Assembly (NCBI GenBank): GCA_027625915.1
Contig: JANTQA010000042.1
Coordinates: 6,460,001-6,524,000 of the forward strand
DNA length: 64,000 bases
Direction: 5' to 3'
DNA from: Anaeramoeba flamelloides
Taxonomy: Eukaryota > Metamonada > Anaeramoebidae
The notes under the pieces were generated by a model that searched no databases, was not told the origin of the DNA, and was given only the letters and a program-made list of their open reading frames with translations. Every line of letters begins with the position of its first letter. The stretch's first letter is position 1. The translations under genes and the position numbers were made by a program. Shown piece after piece: positions 37,365-46,652 of this stretch.

Positions 37365-37565
37365 TACAGTCAGTTTCACTTTTAAGGCACAAACTTTCAA
37401 CCAAATTTAAGGCACAAAAAAATCTCAAATTAAGGCACAAAATTTGGAATTTCATTTTTTACAATTTATTTTTACTAGAATTTGAATTTTGTGCCTTAAT
37501 TTGAGATTTTTTGTGTGCCTTAAATTCCGTTCAAAGTTTGTGTCTTAAAAGTGAAACTGACTGTA
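37365..37565. mobile_element. Palindromic CAGTCAGTTTC MITE with TA borders, copy 1
   Basis: TA then CAGTCAGTTTCACTTTTAAG and GCACAAACTTT on the left, mirrored by AAAGTTTGTG, CTTAAAAGTGAAACTGACTG then TA on the right. About 197 bp; almost the whole unit is a stem, with inner GGCACAAAATTT / AATTTTGTGCC pairs. TA duplication and CAGT ends fit Tc1/mariner-derived MITEs. A second copy is at 39019-39217. Confidence 0.85.
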
Positions 37566-38040
37566 AGTAAAATCTTTGATTATTCTTTATTCTTTTGAAT
37601 TCTTTAAAAGTTCAGTTAGTGTTTTTTGAATTTTTTTTAATCAAAGGATAAGTTATTCAATTTTCTGTTTATTTCTAAAAGTAAAATAAACTGTCGAAGC
37701 ATTTCCCAAATATAATAGAAAAGAGTAATTTCATAAATTTTATTTTTATTTCATAGATTATAAAAAAAAATACTTTTATTTTTTCTTGAGCTTTGTTTGA
37801 ATTGGTGTAATCATAGGATTTTTACAGATAAAAAGAAAACCTCAAGATTATCACCATAATTTTTTATTACAATTCAATAGAATCTAAATAACATCTTTGA
37901 TTTTTCTGAATTTTTTTGACTTTGGGAAAAGTACTGTTTTTTTTATAATTTTAAAAATTAAAAAAAAATTTTTGAATAAATATTTTTAATTCTAAAATTA
38001 TATAGAATGGTTGTGAGTTTTTTTGTGGGTTTTCTGTTTC

Positions 38041-38213
38041 TTTGTGAAGTGTTCTAAGTTTTTTTGAGGTTTTCTGTTTTATTTGTAAAATCTATTGAAT
38101 TTCGTTAAGTTTTTTAGAGTTTTCTATTTATTTGTGAAGTGTTCTAGGTTTTTTTAAGGTTTTCTATTTTATTTGTATAACCTCAAAAAAACCTAGAACA
38201 CTTCACAAATAAA
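38041..38213. repeat. Tandem and inverted GTGAAGTGTTCTA repeats forming a hairpin
   Basis: TTTGTGAAGTGTTCTAaGTT recurs at 38042 and 38131 in direct orientation. Then 38127-38162 and 38179-38213 are near-perfect inverted arms (AACCTAGAACACTTCACAAA), separated by 16 nt. A transcript would form a stem of about 35 bp. Origin unknown. Confidence 0.7.
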
Positions 38214-38639
38214 GAAATAAACTCCAAGAAAACATATGCAGTCTACCCAAAGCTCTAAATTTTTGAATATAAAAAAAAATTATCTGTTAATGTATAGAAT
38301 TTTGTTGTGACTGAATTCATGCCCTCTAATTCAAAGAGTAAATAAACATAGTCATTTCAAGTATTTTCAAACTTGATTTAATTTTTTTGTTTTTAAACGT
38401 TCATATCATACTTATTTTTTTGCTTAATTTTTTATAAAAACATTAAAAGTTTATAGAATTTTTTGAGTGGGACTAGATATTTTTATAAGTAATGATTGAT
38501 TTTTTTAAATATTAATATTTAATTACTTAAAAAATACAGATCCAAGTTAATTAAATAAACTTACTATTATTGTAACAATTAACTGAGTAATTAAAACCAT
38601 AAACTTGGCTATTGTATAACATTTAAAATAATATATAAT

Positions 38640-38880
38640 TGTATTTTTTCCATTTTTCCATTTGCTAAATTGCCTTTCTATATGGAAGATGAGTTTTAAT
38701 CGTAAAAGGTCAAGTAGTTACTTACTAAAACTTAAGAACCAAATAACGAAATCATATGTAACTTGAAAAACAAAAAAAAAAAAAAAAAAGAATTGACTAA
38801 AAACATCAAAGTATTCAAACCAATCATATCAAAAAGAAATTAAAATCATAATTAAAAAACTATCCTAAAATAAACATGCG
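38640..38880 (-). repeat. Possible third copy of the 6.94 kb repeat segment
   Basis: CAAGTAGTTACTTACTAAAA near 38713 resembles CAAGTTGTTACTTGCTAATA near 7027, with a TTTTTCCATTT block before it in both. Weak, but its position relative to the 39.4 and 39.6 kb repeats matches the order seen at 5.1-7.5 kb. Confidence 0.35.
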
Positions 38881-39018
38881 TATACAATTATCTAATTAAA
38901 TTTAAGTATTTATAAATACTGTAACTGTAATTATGTGTATTCTTAAATAACAAATAAAATCTGATTTTTTTGATTTTTTGCCAATTGGTTCTTACTACCA
39001 CTTTGTAAATTATTAGAT

Positions 39019-39217
39019 TACAGTCAGTTTCACTTTTAAGACACAAACTTTCAAGGGAATTTAAGCAACAAAAAAATCTCAAATAAAGGCTCAAAATTTT
39101 GTAATTTCTTTTTTACAATTGATTTTACTATAATTTGAATTTTGTGCCATAATTTGTGCTTTTTATTGTGCCAAAAATTTCTTAGCAGTTTGTGCCTTTA
39201 AAGTGGAACTGACTTTA
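39019..39217. mobile_element. CAGTCAGTTTC MITE with TA borders, copy 2
   Basis: TA, CAGTCAGTTTCACTTTTAAG, aCACAAACTTTCAA at left; TTTGTGCC, TTTAAAGTGGAACTGACTT, TA at right. More diverged arms than copy 1 at 37.4 kb, so probably older. Confidence 0.8.
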
Positions 39218-39255
39218 TTTTGTGAGTTTTCTTTTTTCCCATTGTGTGGTTTTTC

Positions 39256-39286
<31 letters not shown>

Positions 39287-39397
39287 TTTCTTTTTGTCGA
39301 AAAATTTTCAATTTTCATTTTTTTTTTTTTTTTTTTTCTTATGTTTCATTTCTTTTTTTCTTCTTTGTTTTTTCTAATGTTATTTTTTTACAAAAGA

Positions 39398-39471
39398 TCA
39401 TGTCGAAAAAAAAAAAAGTCTTTATCAAAAAGACAATAATCACGAAAAAAATTGAGACTATGTAAGATCTT
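39398..39471 (+). repeat. Conserved short block with a Lys-rich frame, copy 2
   Basis: From GATCATGTCG to AGACTATGTAAGATC. The ATG frame gives a 21-codon peptide, MSKKKKVFIKKTIITKKIET plus M, then TAA; the last codons overlap a candidate donor AT|GTAAGA. It matches the minus strand of 5852-5925. Confidence 0.45.
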
Positions 39472-39555
39472 TTAAAATGAATTTAATTCTAAGTAAAAAA
39501 CATGTTCTTAACTTTTTTTTAGTAAAATTTTAGTAATAAATAACCCGTAATACCC

Positions 39556-39772
39556 ATTTCAAAAATTGTGACTCATTTTCTTTTAGGTTTTTGGTTTTAT
39601 TTTTTTAATTTTGATATAATATTTTTTTTATATATTTAGAATGATATAAAAGTTAATTAATTATTAGATTTTATTATTTGTTTTTCTTGAATATTAAAGT
39701 ATATATATATATATATATGTGTGTGTGTATTTCGATTTATTATTTCTGGTGAGTCACAATTTTTGAAATAGT
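39556..39772 (-). repeat. CAAAAATTGTGACTCA unit, copy 2
   Basis: Ends are CATTTCAAAAATTGTGACTC and GTGAGTCACAATTTTTGAAA. It is the inverted relative of 5558-5765. A (TA)n(TG)n microsatellite at 39701-39729 has grown inside it. Confidence 0.65.
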
Positions 39773-40156
39773 GTTTTTACTTTTAATAAAAAATATCAAA
39801 AAAAAAAAAAAAAAAAAAAAAAAGACATTTTAAAAAGATGAGATGTGTTATTTACTGATCACATTATCAATGGTTTATTAAATTTTGTTATATAGATAAA
39901 TAATTGAATATATATCATAATTATCAAAAAAAAAGTGAACAAAAAGGTTCAATAAAGCAATTAATAAACAATGTTGTGCAATTTTCAGAAATTTATTAAA
40001 AGCTTTGATTATAATACCCATTGGAAACAATTTCATTTGATAAAATAAAAAAAAATATATAATTTCGGATTATTTATAAAAGATACAAACGTACAAAAAA
40101 TCCACAAAAAAAAAAAAAACATAAAAATTAATAACTAAAATTATGTTGTTCCTGAT

Positions 40157-43100
40157 TTAATTCTTAATTTTAGGAACAATTTCAATTTTGAAAGGATCAT
40201 TCCAATATTTGTTATCATCATCATAATACACATATGCTCTCGAAGGTAAACCATAATAAGTACCGGGAATTTCAGCGATAACATCAAAGGTGAAATCAAT
40301 TTCCTGTTTTGGAGCCATACATCTCCAATAAAATACAACTTCTCTTGCACCGAATAATTCAAAACTGGATACGACATTTGTTTTTTTCATTTCTTGTAAT
40401 TTCTTGTATCTGGGTTGCAAACCGGCAGGTAAGCTAATGATGGCTACAACCATTCCTAGACCCTTTTTCTGTAGTTTGTTTTTCAAATTTACTTTTATTT
40501 CTGTTGTTTCGCCTTCTTTGATTTGATTGTTGTTTCCAACATGTAGTGTAGTGTTTAATATCACATCACATTTTTCTTGATCTGAAGGAATCTTTTTCAC
40601 TCTGGATTCTATATAAATTGAATAAGGCAAATTGCACCCGTCGATCATTTGCAGTTTCAAAACGTTCTCCAATTTGTTCTCATTGATCTTGTTATTTAAA
40701 ATTTCACTGATGTCGTCAAAGTAAATGGGCTCCTTTTCGTTCGCAACTAATTCGATCGTCTGGATAATTTGGTCATTTAATATTAAATTGATTTTGCCAT
40801 CCTTTTGGACTTTGGTCATTTCGTTGTCATATTTAATCAATGCCATTAGTGCCAAAGAGGTAGCCTGGGTGGAGCCGAACCTGCCGTTCCTGTTTTTCGA
40901 GTGAATAAATTTATTTGCCTTGTTGACGTGTTTAACGAAATTATGCTCCAACCACAAGAGCATTGCGACACTAGTGGTTTCCACAGACAGGTTTGATCCT
41001 CTTGAACATGTGATTGAAGTCTTGGATCGTTTCACTTCACCTGTTTCGTTGCCATCAAGAAAGCCGACCAATTGCTCTGCATAATATTTGGAACGCTCAA
41101 TAAAGCCCACGTTGAATAACGCGAGGCCGACCATTGCCAAATAATAGGAGTCGTCCTTGTATTCGCCTTTGGAATCCTTTTCCAATTTTTCGAATTGCCT
41201 TTCCAGTTCGCCATAGCCGATGCCCGCCTTTGTTAGCGCCCAAACAATGTACGCGTCGGTGATGTGCGTGGGTGCTCTGCCAAAGGAATCCAATGCCTGT
41301 GAATTTCTTTTGAATCCGCCTGTTTCCTCGCTTCTCCTTGAGAGAATCCAGTCGGTCGTCCTTTGCAGCATCTTGTCATCGACCTTATCCCAAATTTTCC
41401 TCATCTCGCTGAATTCCATGATCCCCATCGCTGTTAACGCCTCATGTGCAGGGTCTCCGCCAAACCATTCAAATCCGCCCTTGGAGCACTCGTATCCAAC
41501 CAGTTTTTGATACCCTTTTTCCAAAAGTGTATATGCATTTTGCATAAACTTTTCATCAATTCCTGCTTTTTCTTGATCATTTTCATGGTTTTTCATATAT
41601 TGTATTGCCATTACCATGGGGTACACTGTGTTTGACGTTTGCTCAAAGCACCCACAGGGCTCTCTAATTAAAGAACATAAGGATTCTGTAATATTTGAAC
41701 TTGGTGAAGGATAGGCACAAATTCTTGCCGTGGTGCTGCCCTTGATATAGTTTCCCCCGCCTGCTAACTTGAACGCAAATGGCTCTGTTTCTTTGTTGAC
41801 CTTCACAATTCCAGAAGACTTGATTTCAAAAGGAAACCCTGGTGATTTAACCAACAAAGATCGTTGCACTTGGTCTTGCAAATTAGGATCAATTGATCTC
41901 CCCAGTATGGTTAGCGAGTGCCTTTCCGATCGGCAATTTTGGCTTTGTATGGGGAAAATGCGCCCCGTTCTCTGCAAGGGCTGCATTTGCAGCTTTATAT
42001 TGCAACTCTCTTGTTCGAGAATCAGCCCCGCCCCCTGCACACGCCCCTTGATGATCACTTCATTTAATTTCCTGTCAAGCGAGTTGACAATCGTGACGGG
42101 GACCATCACCTGGTCGCCGCTTGTGATTTCTAATGGCAACTTGGGTTCGATGTAGAACGGCTTTTGCGAATTAAATACAAAGCATTGCGAGCACCCTAAA
42201 TTGCCCGCGTCATCAAATCCATCAACAAACACCCTGAACGATGTAATGTCATCATTTAAATTAAATTTGATCGTTGTGACAAATTCCTTGCTGTTGATCA
42301 GTCGTTCAACAGTTTCAACGCCAGAAAAATACAACGTGTTTGTAAAATCAATTCGTTCTTCAACATTCCAATTTTCTCTTTTTTTATGAGCGTATACCCT
42401 TATTAAAGGAAGTCTTTGGTTAGGTATAAATTGATTGATTCGAAATGGTTCCTTTTCTTGCTCAAATTCCATTTTATCCTGGTTCACTTCAAAATCATCC
42501 AATTGTAATAATTGCATTTTGAGTTCTGGTTTTTCTTCTTTGTTTGGTTCTTTTTCTTTTTCTTTCTTTTTTTCTTTGTTTTTTTTTTGTACTGGCAATT
42601 TTTCTTGTACTTTCAGTTTTTTGTTTACATTTTCAATTACAATAGCTTTCTTGTCCTCTTTTTTAGTCTCATCTTGATCAAAATCAAAATTATCATCATC
42701 ATCACCTCCAAATCCACCTCCAAATCCACCTCCAAATCCGCCTCCAAATCCATCCTCTTCTTCAAGTTCCTCAAATACTATTTCCCTGTTTCGATATACA
42801 ATTTTATTATTTTCTACATTAAAAAGTCTTTGCAAGCTATTCCTTTCACCTTGCCCATCCAATTGATTATATTTTTGCTTTGGATTATGATAAACAAATC
42901 TTCTCCAGCCCTGAGTGCCTAATAATAAATCAACTTTGGTTGAAGGTTCGATCTCTTGTTCCTCTCCAATGTCTCGGTCTTCTTGGTCAGCGCTAATGGA
43001 TCCATTCAGATCGGGGCTGATGTAAACTCGCGGATCTTTGAATTCTGATACTTCGTTTTCCAAAAAGTACATTTCGGGCAATCTTGGTGCTCGATCCCTT

Positions 43101-44566
43101 TTTTCATCCATTTGATACACAGAATCGTCTGTGACGGTTATACAAATTCGGCTTGACTGTGGAACTAATTTTTCTTGCGCACTTTCTTTCAATAAGGATT
43201 TGATATTGATCGTTACTTCGTCTCCAGGCGAATAGGTGCCTTTTTCGGTCTCGATTTTATACACCAATTTGGATTTCGGTTGGATAAAGATTAATCTCTC
43301 CACTATGGGTAAATTCTGGTCGCGATACTCGCCCTCAATGAGAAAGACCGTAATTCTTAAAACGCCATCATAGGCCTTTGGATCAAAGGTAATCTTGAGC
43401 TCTCTGTTTGCATTTGGGATGACTTTTGACATAACAAGCGTTTCTCTTTTGTAGATCCCAATCTTCATTGTTTTGACACTCTTCTTTAAATTCGAGTTGA
43501 CCAAAAGCGTGAACATCTCTCCAAAGCAGTTTTCCCTCCCTGGATCCAGTAATCTTATGCTCACCCCGGTTTCCTGTGCTTGTTGTAACTGGATTGAATC
43601 TAATCCTGATGGCTTGGTTGGCTTTAAATAGTAATTGCAGTTCTGCTTTGGGGTGAATTCAAATCTTCCTCTTCCTTCGTGTAATGTTTTGAATTCGACA
43701 CCTTCAACAATAGTCTCTTGTTCTTTTTCTTGTTCTTGTTCTTTGCTTTTTTCAATTAAAATTGCTTCGAAATCCGCCGGATCGCCAGTGATCAGATTCG
43801 ATGCCTCCACATATACCCCACAGGGCAGCCCCGAGACCAAGTATCCTCCTTCAGGATAAATGTTGACGTCCATTTTTTTTAATGCAACGGGCAAGGTCTT
43901 GGAAGTCGTTTCTGTGGATCCGCCCTCAGTTACAACACAATTCAATGATCCGACACCGATTTTGATCTTTTCTGGCAATTGGAATTCAATTTCAACAAAC
44001 CCGTCCTGATCAACTTTCAACACAGAATTGCGATATATTTCTTCTTCATCCAATCTTGCTGTGCACACAACTTTTGCATTTTGAGGAATACCCCCCTCGG
44101 ATCGTTCCACTTTCAATTGCGCCTTCACTTTCTCGCCTGCAGCATACCCTTTACGCTTGAATTTTAACTCTGTTTTGAATCTTTTTGATGTAAACTTTCG
44201 AATGTTAAATTCCCTTTCAAATTTCGGAATCCCCTCACCGTCCTTGAAAAAGATCACGATCGTATACTCCCCTCCATTTTGTTCCTTAGGAATTTCCCAA
44301 TTAAAAGTCACCCCAGACTTTATTGGGTCTTGTAATTCACTTTCCATAACCTGTTCCTCGTTGGAATTTAGAATTTGGACATGTGGGAAGCCTATTCGTA
44401 AATCATGGTAATAGCTTGGTAACGGCTTGTGCGTGAAGCAGTCTAAAATTATTGCTCGGCAATAGAGTGTTTCACCTGGTTTGTATGTTTTTTTGTCGGT
44501 TGAAATGTGAACAGAAAATCTTGGCCTTATTGATAGTTCTTCTTCAGTTGACTCTATGTTTCCCAT
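40157..44566 (-). CDS. Alpha-2-macroglobulin family protein, probably N-myristoylated and intracellular
   Basis: Uninterrupted frame of 1,469 residues, TAA stop. The start MGNIES fits the N-myristoylation rule (Gly2, Ser6); no signal peptide or lipobox is visible. Residues 15-440 are macroglobulin (MG) beta domains (TYKPGETLYCRAI; MG2-like KGTYSPGDEVTINIK at 442). LLGTQGWRRF (548-557) is a motif I associate with bacterial A2Ms. Residues 600-705, where a bait region would lie, are low-complexity: four GFGGG-type units, an Asp run and a Lys/Glu tract. Then MG7/A2M (DITSFRVFVDGFDDAGNLG, 773-791; YIEPKLPLEITSGDQVMVPV). The thioester motif GCFEQ is intact (Cys973, Gln976; usual form GCGEQ), followed by the alpha-alpha thioester domain and a receptor-binding-like end. 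Such proteins trap proteases covalently. By eye the gene is far richer in G+C than its flanks. Confidence 0.93.
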   Translation of the reverse strand: MGNIESTEEELSIRPRFSVHISTDKKTYKPGETLYCRAIILDCFTHKPLPSYYHDLRIGFPHVQILNSNEEQVMESELQDPIKSGVTFNWEIPKEQNGGEYTIVIFFKDGEGIPKFEREFNIRKFTSKRFKTELKFKRKGYAAGEKVKAQLKVERSEGGIPQNAKVVCTARLDEEEIYRNSVLKVDQDGFVEIEFQLPEKIKIGVGSLNCVVTEGGSTETTSKTLPVALKKMDVNIYPEGGYLVSGLPCGVYVEASNLITGDPADFEAILIEKSKEQEQEKEQETIVEGVEFKTLHEGRGRFEFTPKQNCNYYLKPTKPSGLDSIQLQQAQETGVSIRLLDPGRENCFGEMFTLLVNSNLKKSVKTMKIGIYKRETLVMSKVIPNANRELKITFDPKAYDGVLRITVFLIEGEYRDQNLPIVERLIFIQPKSKLVYKIETEKGTYSPGDEVTINIKSLLKESAQEKLVPQSSRICITVTDDSVYQMDEKRDRAPRLPEMYFLENEVSEFKDPRVYISPDLNGSISADQEDRDIGEEQEIEPSTKVDLLLGTQGWRRFVYHNPKQKYNQLDGQGERNSLQRLFNVENNKIVYRNREIVFEELEEEDGFGGGFGGGFGGGFGGDDDDNFDFDQDETKKEDKKAIVIENVNKKLKVQEKLPVQKKNKEKKKEKEKEPNKEEKPELKMQLLQLDDFEVNQDKMEFEQEKEPFRINQFIPNQRLPLIRVYAHKKRENWNVEERIDFTNTLYFSGVETVERLINSKEFVTTIKFNLNDDITSFRVFVDGFDDAGNLGCSQCFVFNSQKPFYIEPKLPLEITSGDQVMVPVTIVNSLDRKLNEVIIKGRVQGAGLILEQESCNIKLQMQPLQRTGRIFPIQSQNCRSERHSLTILGRSIDPNLQDQVQRSLLVKSPGFPFEIKSSGIVKVNKETEPFAFKLAGGGNYIKGSTTARICAYPSPSSNITESLCSLIREPCGCFEQTSNTVYPMVMAIQYMKNHENDQEKAGIDEKFMQNAYTLLEKGYQKLVGYECSKGGFEWFGGDPAHEALTAMGIMEFSEMRKIWDKVDDKMLQRTTDWILSRRSEETGGFKRNSQALDSFGRAPTHITDAYIVWALTKAGIGYGELERQFEKLEKDSKGEYKDDSYYLAMVGLALFNVGFIERSKYYAEQLVGFLDGNETGEVKRSKTSITCSRGSNLSVETTSVAMLLWLEHNFVKHVNKANKFIHSKNRNGRFGSTQATSLALMALIKYDNEMTKVQKDGKINLILNDQIIQTIELVANEKEPIYFDDISEILNNKINENKLENVLKLQMIDGCNLPYSIYIESRVKKIPSDQEKCDVILNTTLHVGNNNQIKEGETTEIKVNLKNKLQKKGLGMVVAIISLPAGLQPRYKKLQEMKKTNVVSSFELFGAREVVFYWRCMAPKQEIDFTFDVIAEIPGTYYGLPSRAYVYYDDDNKYWNDPFKIEIVPKIKN

Positions 44567-45129
44567 CCAATTGTTTTATAATTTTTGTCACAAAAGAAAC
44601 TCTTGAAAAAAAAATGATTTATCATTTTTCTTTTTTCCCTTTTTAACATTATTGTTTTTTTATGCAACCTGTTTTGAGATTTTGAACTGAATTTTACCAA
44701 ACCTTCAATTTGTTTGAAGAAGTTTTTTTTTAATCAATTTGATAAAAGACAAAACAAGATTCAGCAACTATTCTTGATCCTTAAGAAAATTCAAGGCTTA
44801 GTTTAGGTAAAATTTAATAAGTTTCTGCAATAATACAAAAGAAAACAAACCATTAGTAATCACTTTTCAACTTTTCAAAAGTAGAAATTTTTTTGAATTT
44901 TTAAAGATTTTTACCAAATTAAAATAATCGCTTTTAGTTTCCAAATATATTGAAAAACATCCATTTTTTGGCTTAAATAACCGAAACCATTTGACTTTGA
45001 ACATTTCTAAAAAATTTGAACTTTTTGATATTTGGTATTTAATCGAAAACCTCTGTTTTATGATCACTGTGTGTTTAAATTTAAAGAAACCAAAAACAAA
45101 GTTAATTTTGGTAACCTTCTTGAAAAGAT
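44567..45129. promoter_or_regulatory. Upstream region of the macroglobulin gene
   Basis: AT-rich sequence upstream of the start on the minus strand. No promoter motif is identified. The short frames on either strand have no support. Confidence 0.3.
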
Positions 45130-45660
45130 CCTTTTACTTTCAGGAACGAGTAAACTCTAAAAAATTTTTGGCAGTTCCAAAAATAACCCAAGCAGACGAG
45201 GCAAAAATCCTTTTTCCAAATTAAGAACAGTACTTTTTTTTTCTTTAAAGGTTACACATCAATCAAATGGACAACGAAACCGACAGTAAACCTACCGAAA
45301 TATGATACTGTTTTCTTAAAGTTCTACCATAAAAAAATAAATTCTAAAAATAAAGGATCGAGTCAGAAAATTTATCAGCAAATTATTCGAGAAAGAATTT
45401 TTTCATCAAAAAAATTCAAAATTCAAATTAAATCCGAATAATTACTAAAAATTTTTGAATTAATACAAATTAAAATTTATTTCAAACCATGGAATTTACT
45501 TTCAAAATTGATTTGAACATATGTATACTCTTGGGTAGCGAATAATATTTAATATTGGAATAAGAAGAAAAAAAAAAAAAAGCAAGTCGATTATTTTGAA
45601 GAACATAAATTATCGTTTCCACTATCTGTGCCAGATTTTATTTTAGTAATCGAATTTTAA
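45130..45660 (+). repeat. Dispersed repeat copy with a preserved open stretch (partner 160-860)
   Basis: Aligns with the window start. Positions 45187-45441 are free of stops in one frame (85 codons, no ATG), reading GYTSIKWTTKPTVNLPKYD, TVFLKFYHKKINSKNKGSS, then QKIYQQIIRERIF, with coding-like composition. The preceding 45144-45224 has another frame ending QADEAKILFPN. TTTACTTTCAG at 45133-45143 and TTTAAAG at 45244-45250 could be splice acceptors. I do not recognise a family. Either a decayed transposon exon or the last exons of an unknown gene duplicated to both places. Confidence 0.4.
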
Positions 45661-45886
45661 ACTAAAGAGTTCGATTTGTGGCTTTCTATGAAACAGGTAT
45701 TGAAAAGGAATTAAAAATTTTTGCCCATTTATAATTCAATACCAGTATGTATTTATTATTTTTTTTTACTTACTTGTTCTTTTCCAATTCATAGGAATCA
45801 TTCCAGATAGATATTCTAAAAGGATTTTCTGGATAGTTGTTGAACACTCATCAAGATCTTTACAAAATCAACTTGAAATATTATTT

Positions 45887-46052
45887 TACTGGTATTTGAA
45901 TAATAAATGGGATTTTTTTTCACTTCATTTTTAATTTCTCTTTTTTAAGAGAACATAGATAAGAACCTCTTTCTTTAAGAACTATATTTATAAAAAAAAA
46001 ATATGGAAAAGGAAGTGAAAATTCTTTCCCATTTAGAATTCAAATACCAGTA
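45887..46052. mobile_element. TACTGGTATTTGAAT MITE, best copy
   Basis: 166 bp with arms TACTGGTATTTGAATAATAA, ATGGGATTTTTTTTCACTTC and the inverse GAAGTGAAAATTCTTTCCC, ATTTAGAATTCAAATACCAG, TA. No frame. Relatives: 10437-10584 and an eroded half at about 45690-45745 (CCCATTTATAATTCAATACC). Confidence 0.8.
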
Positions 46053-46652
46053 AGGTATTTTAGTTAAACTTCCTTATTTAAGGACTACGTTTTTAGGTGA
46101 AAACAGTGATACAATGTATAAAATCACCCTTGAAAGGGTTATGTAATACGAGTAATAATTGTCCAATGAGAATTTCTTTTTAAAATAGTTAGAAATTTTG
46201 TAGTTTTCACAATTTATGCCTGATTTTCATAATTTTTACCTTGTTAGATTATACCAAATTTTGATTTTAATATTTAAGAATTTCCATTTCAATTTGTTGA
46301 ACTCACACTATTTCCACTGGCTGTTCTACATCTTTTTCACATTTGCCTTTTCAAGTCTGTAATGTTCTCAAATATGAAATGCACTTGAAAATCCCCAAAA
46401 GCCATTTTTTGCAATTATTTTTTTTGTTATTTTCAATGTTCCTTTCCCTTGAAAAACAAAGAAAAAAAAGTCTACTGGAAAAGGTCAGGATGACCAGAAA
46501 TGTTTTTTTTTTTTAAAAGAAAATAAAAAGGCAAATTAGACTTTCTCAATTTAAACAAACTAAGAGAATAAATTACTTATCAGAAACCTAATTTAATTAA
46601 TTGGGATTAAGGTATACTATTTGTTTCATAATTAATGGAACAAAATTTTCAT
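46053..46652. other. Intergenic, nothing recognised
   Basis: AT-rich, short open frames only. Confidence 0.4.

Noticed and set aside
41032-44411. Several plus-strand frames across the macroglobulin gene
   Set aside because: Antisense shadows; the minus-strand frame has full domain support.
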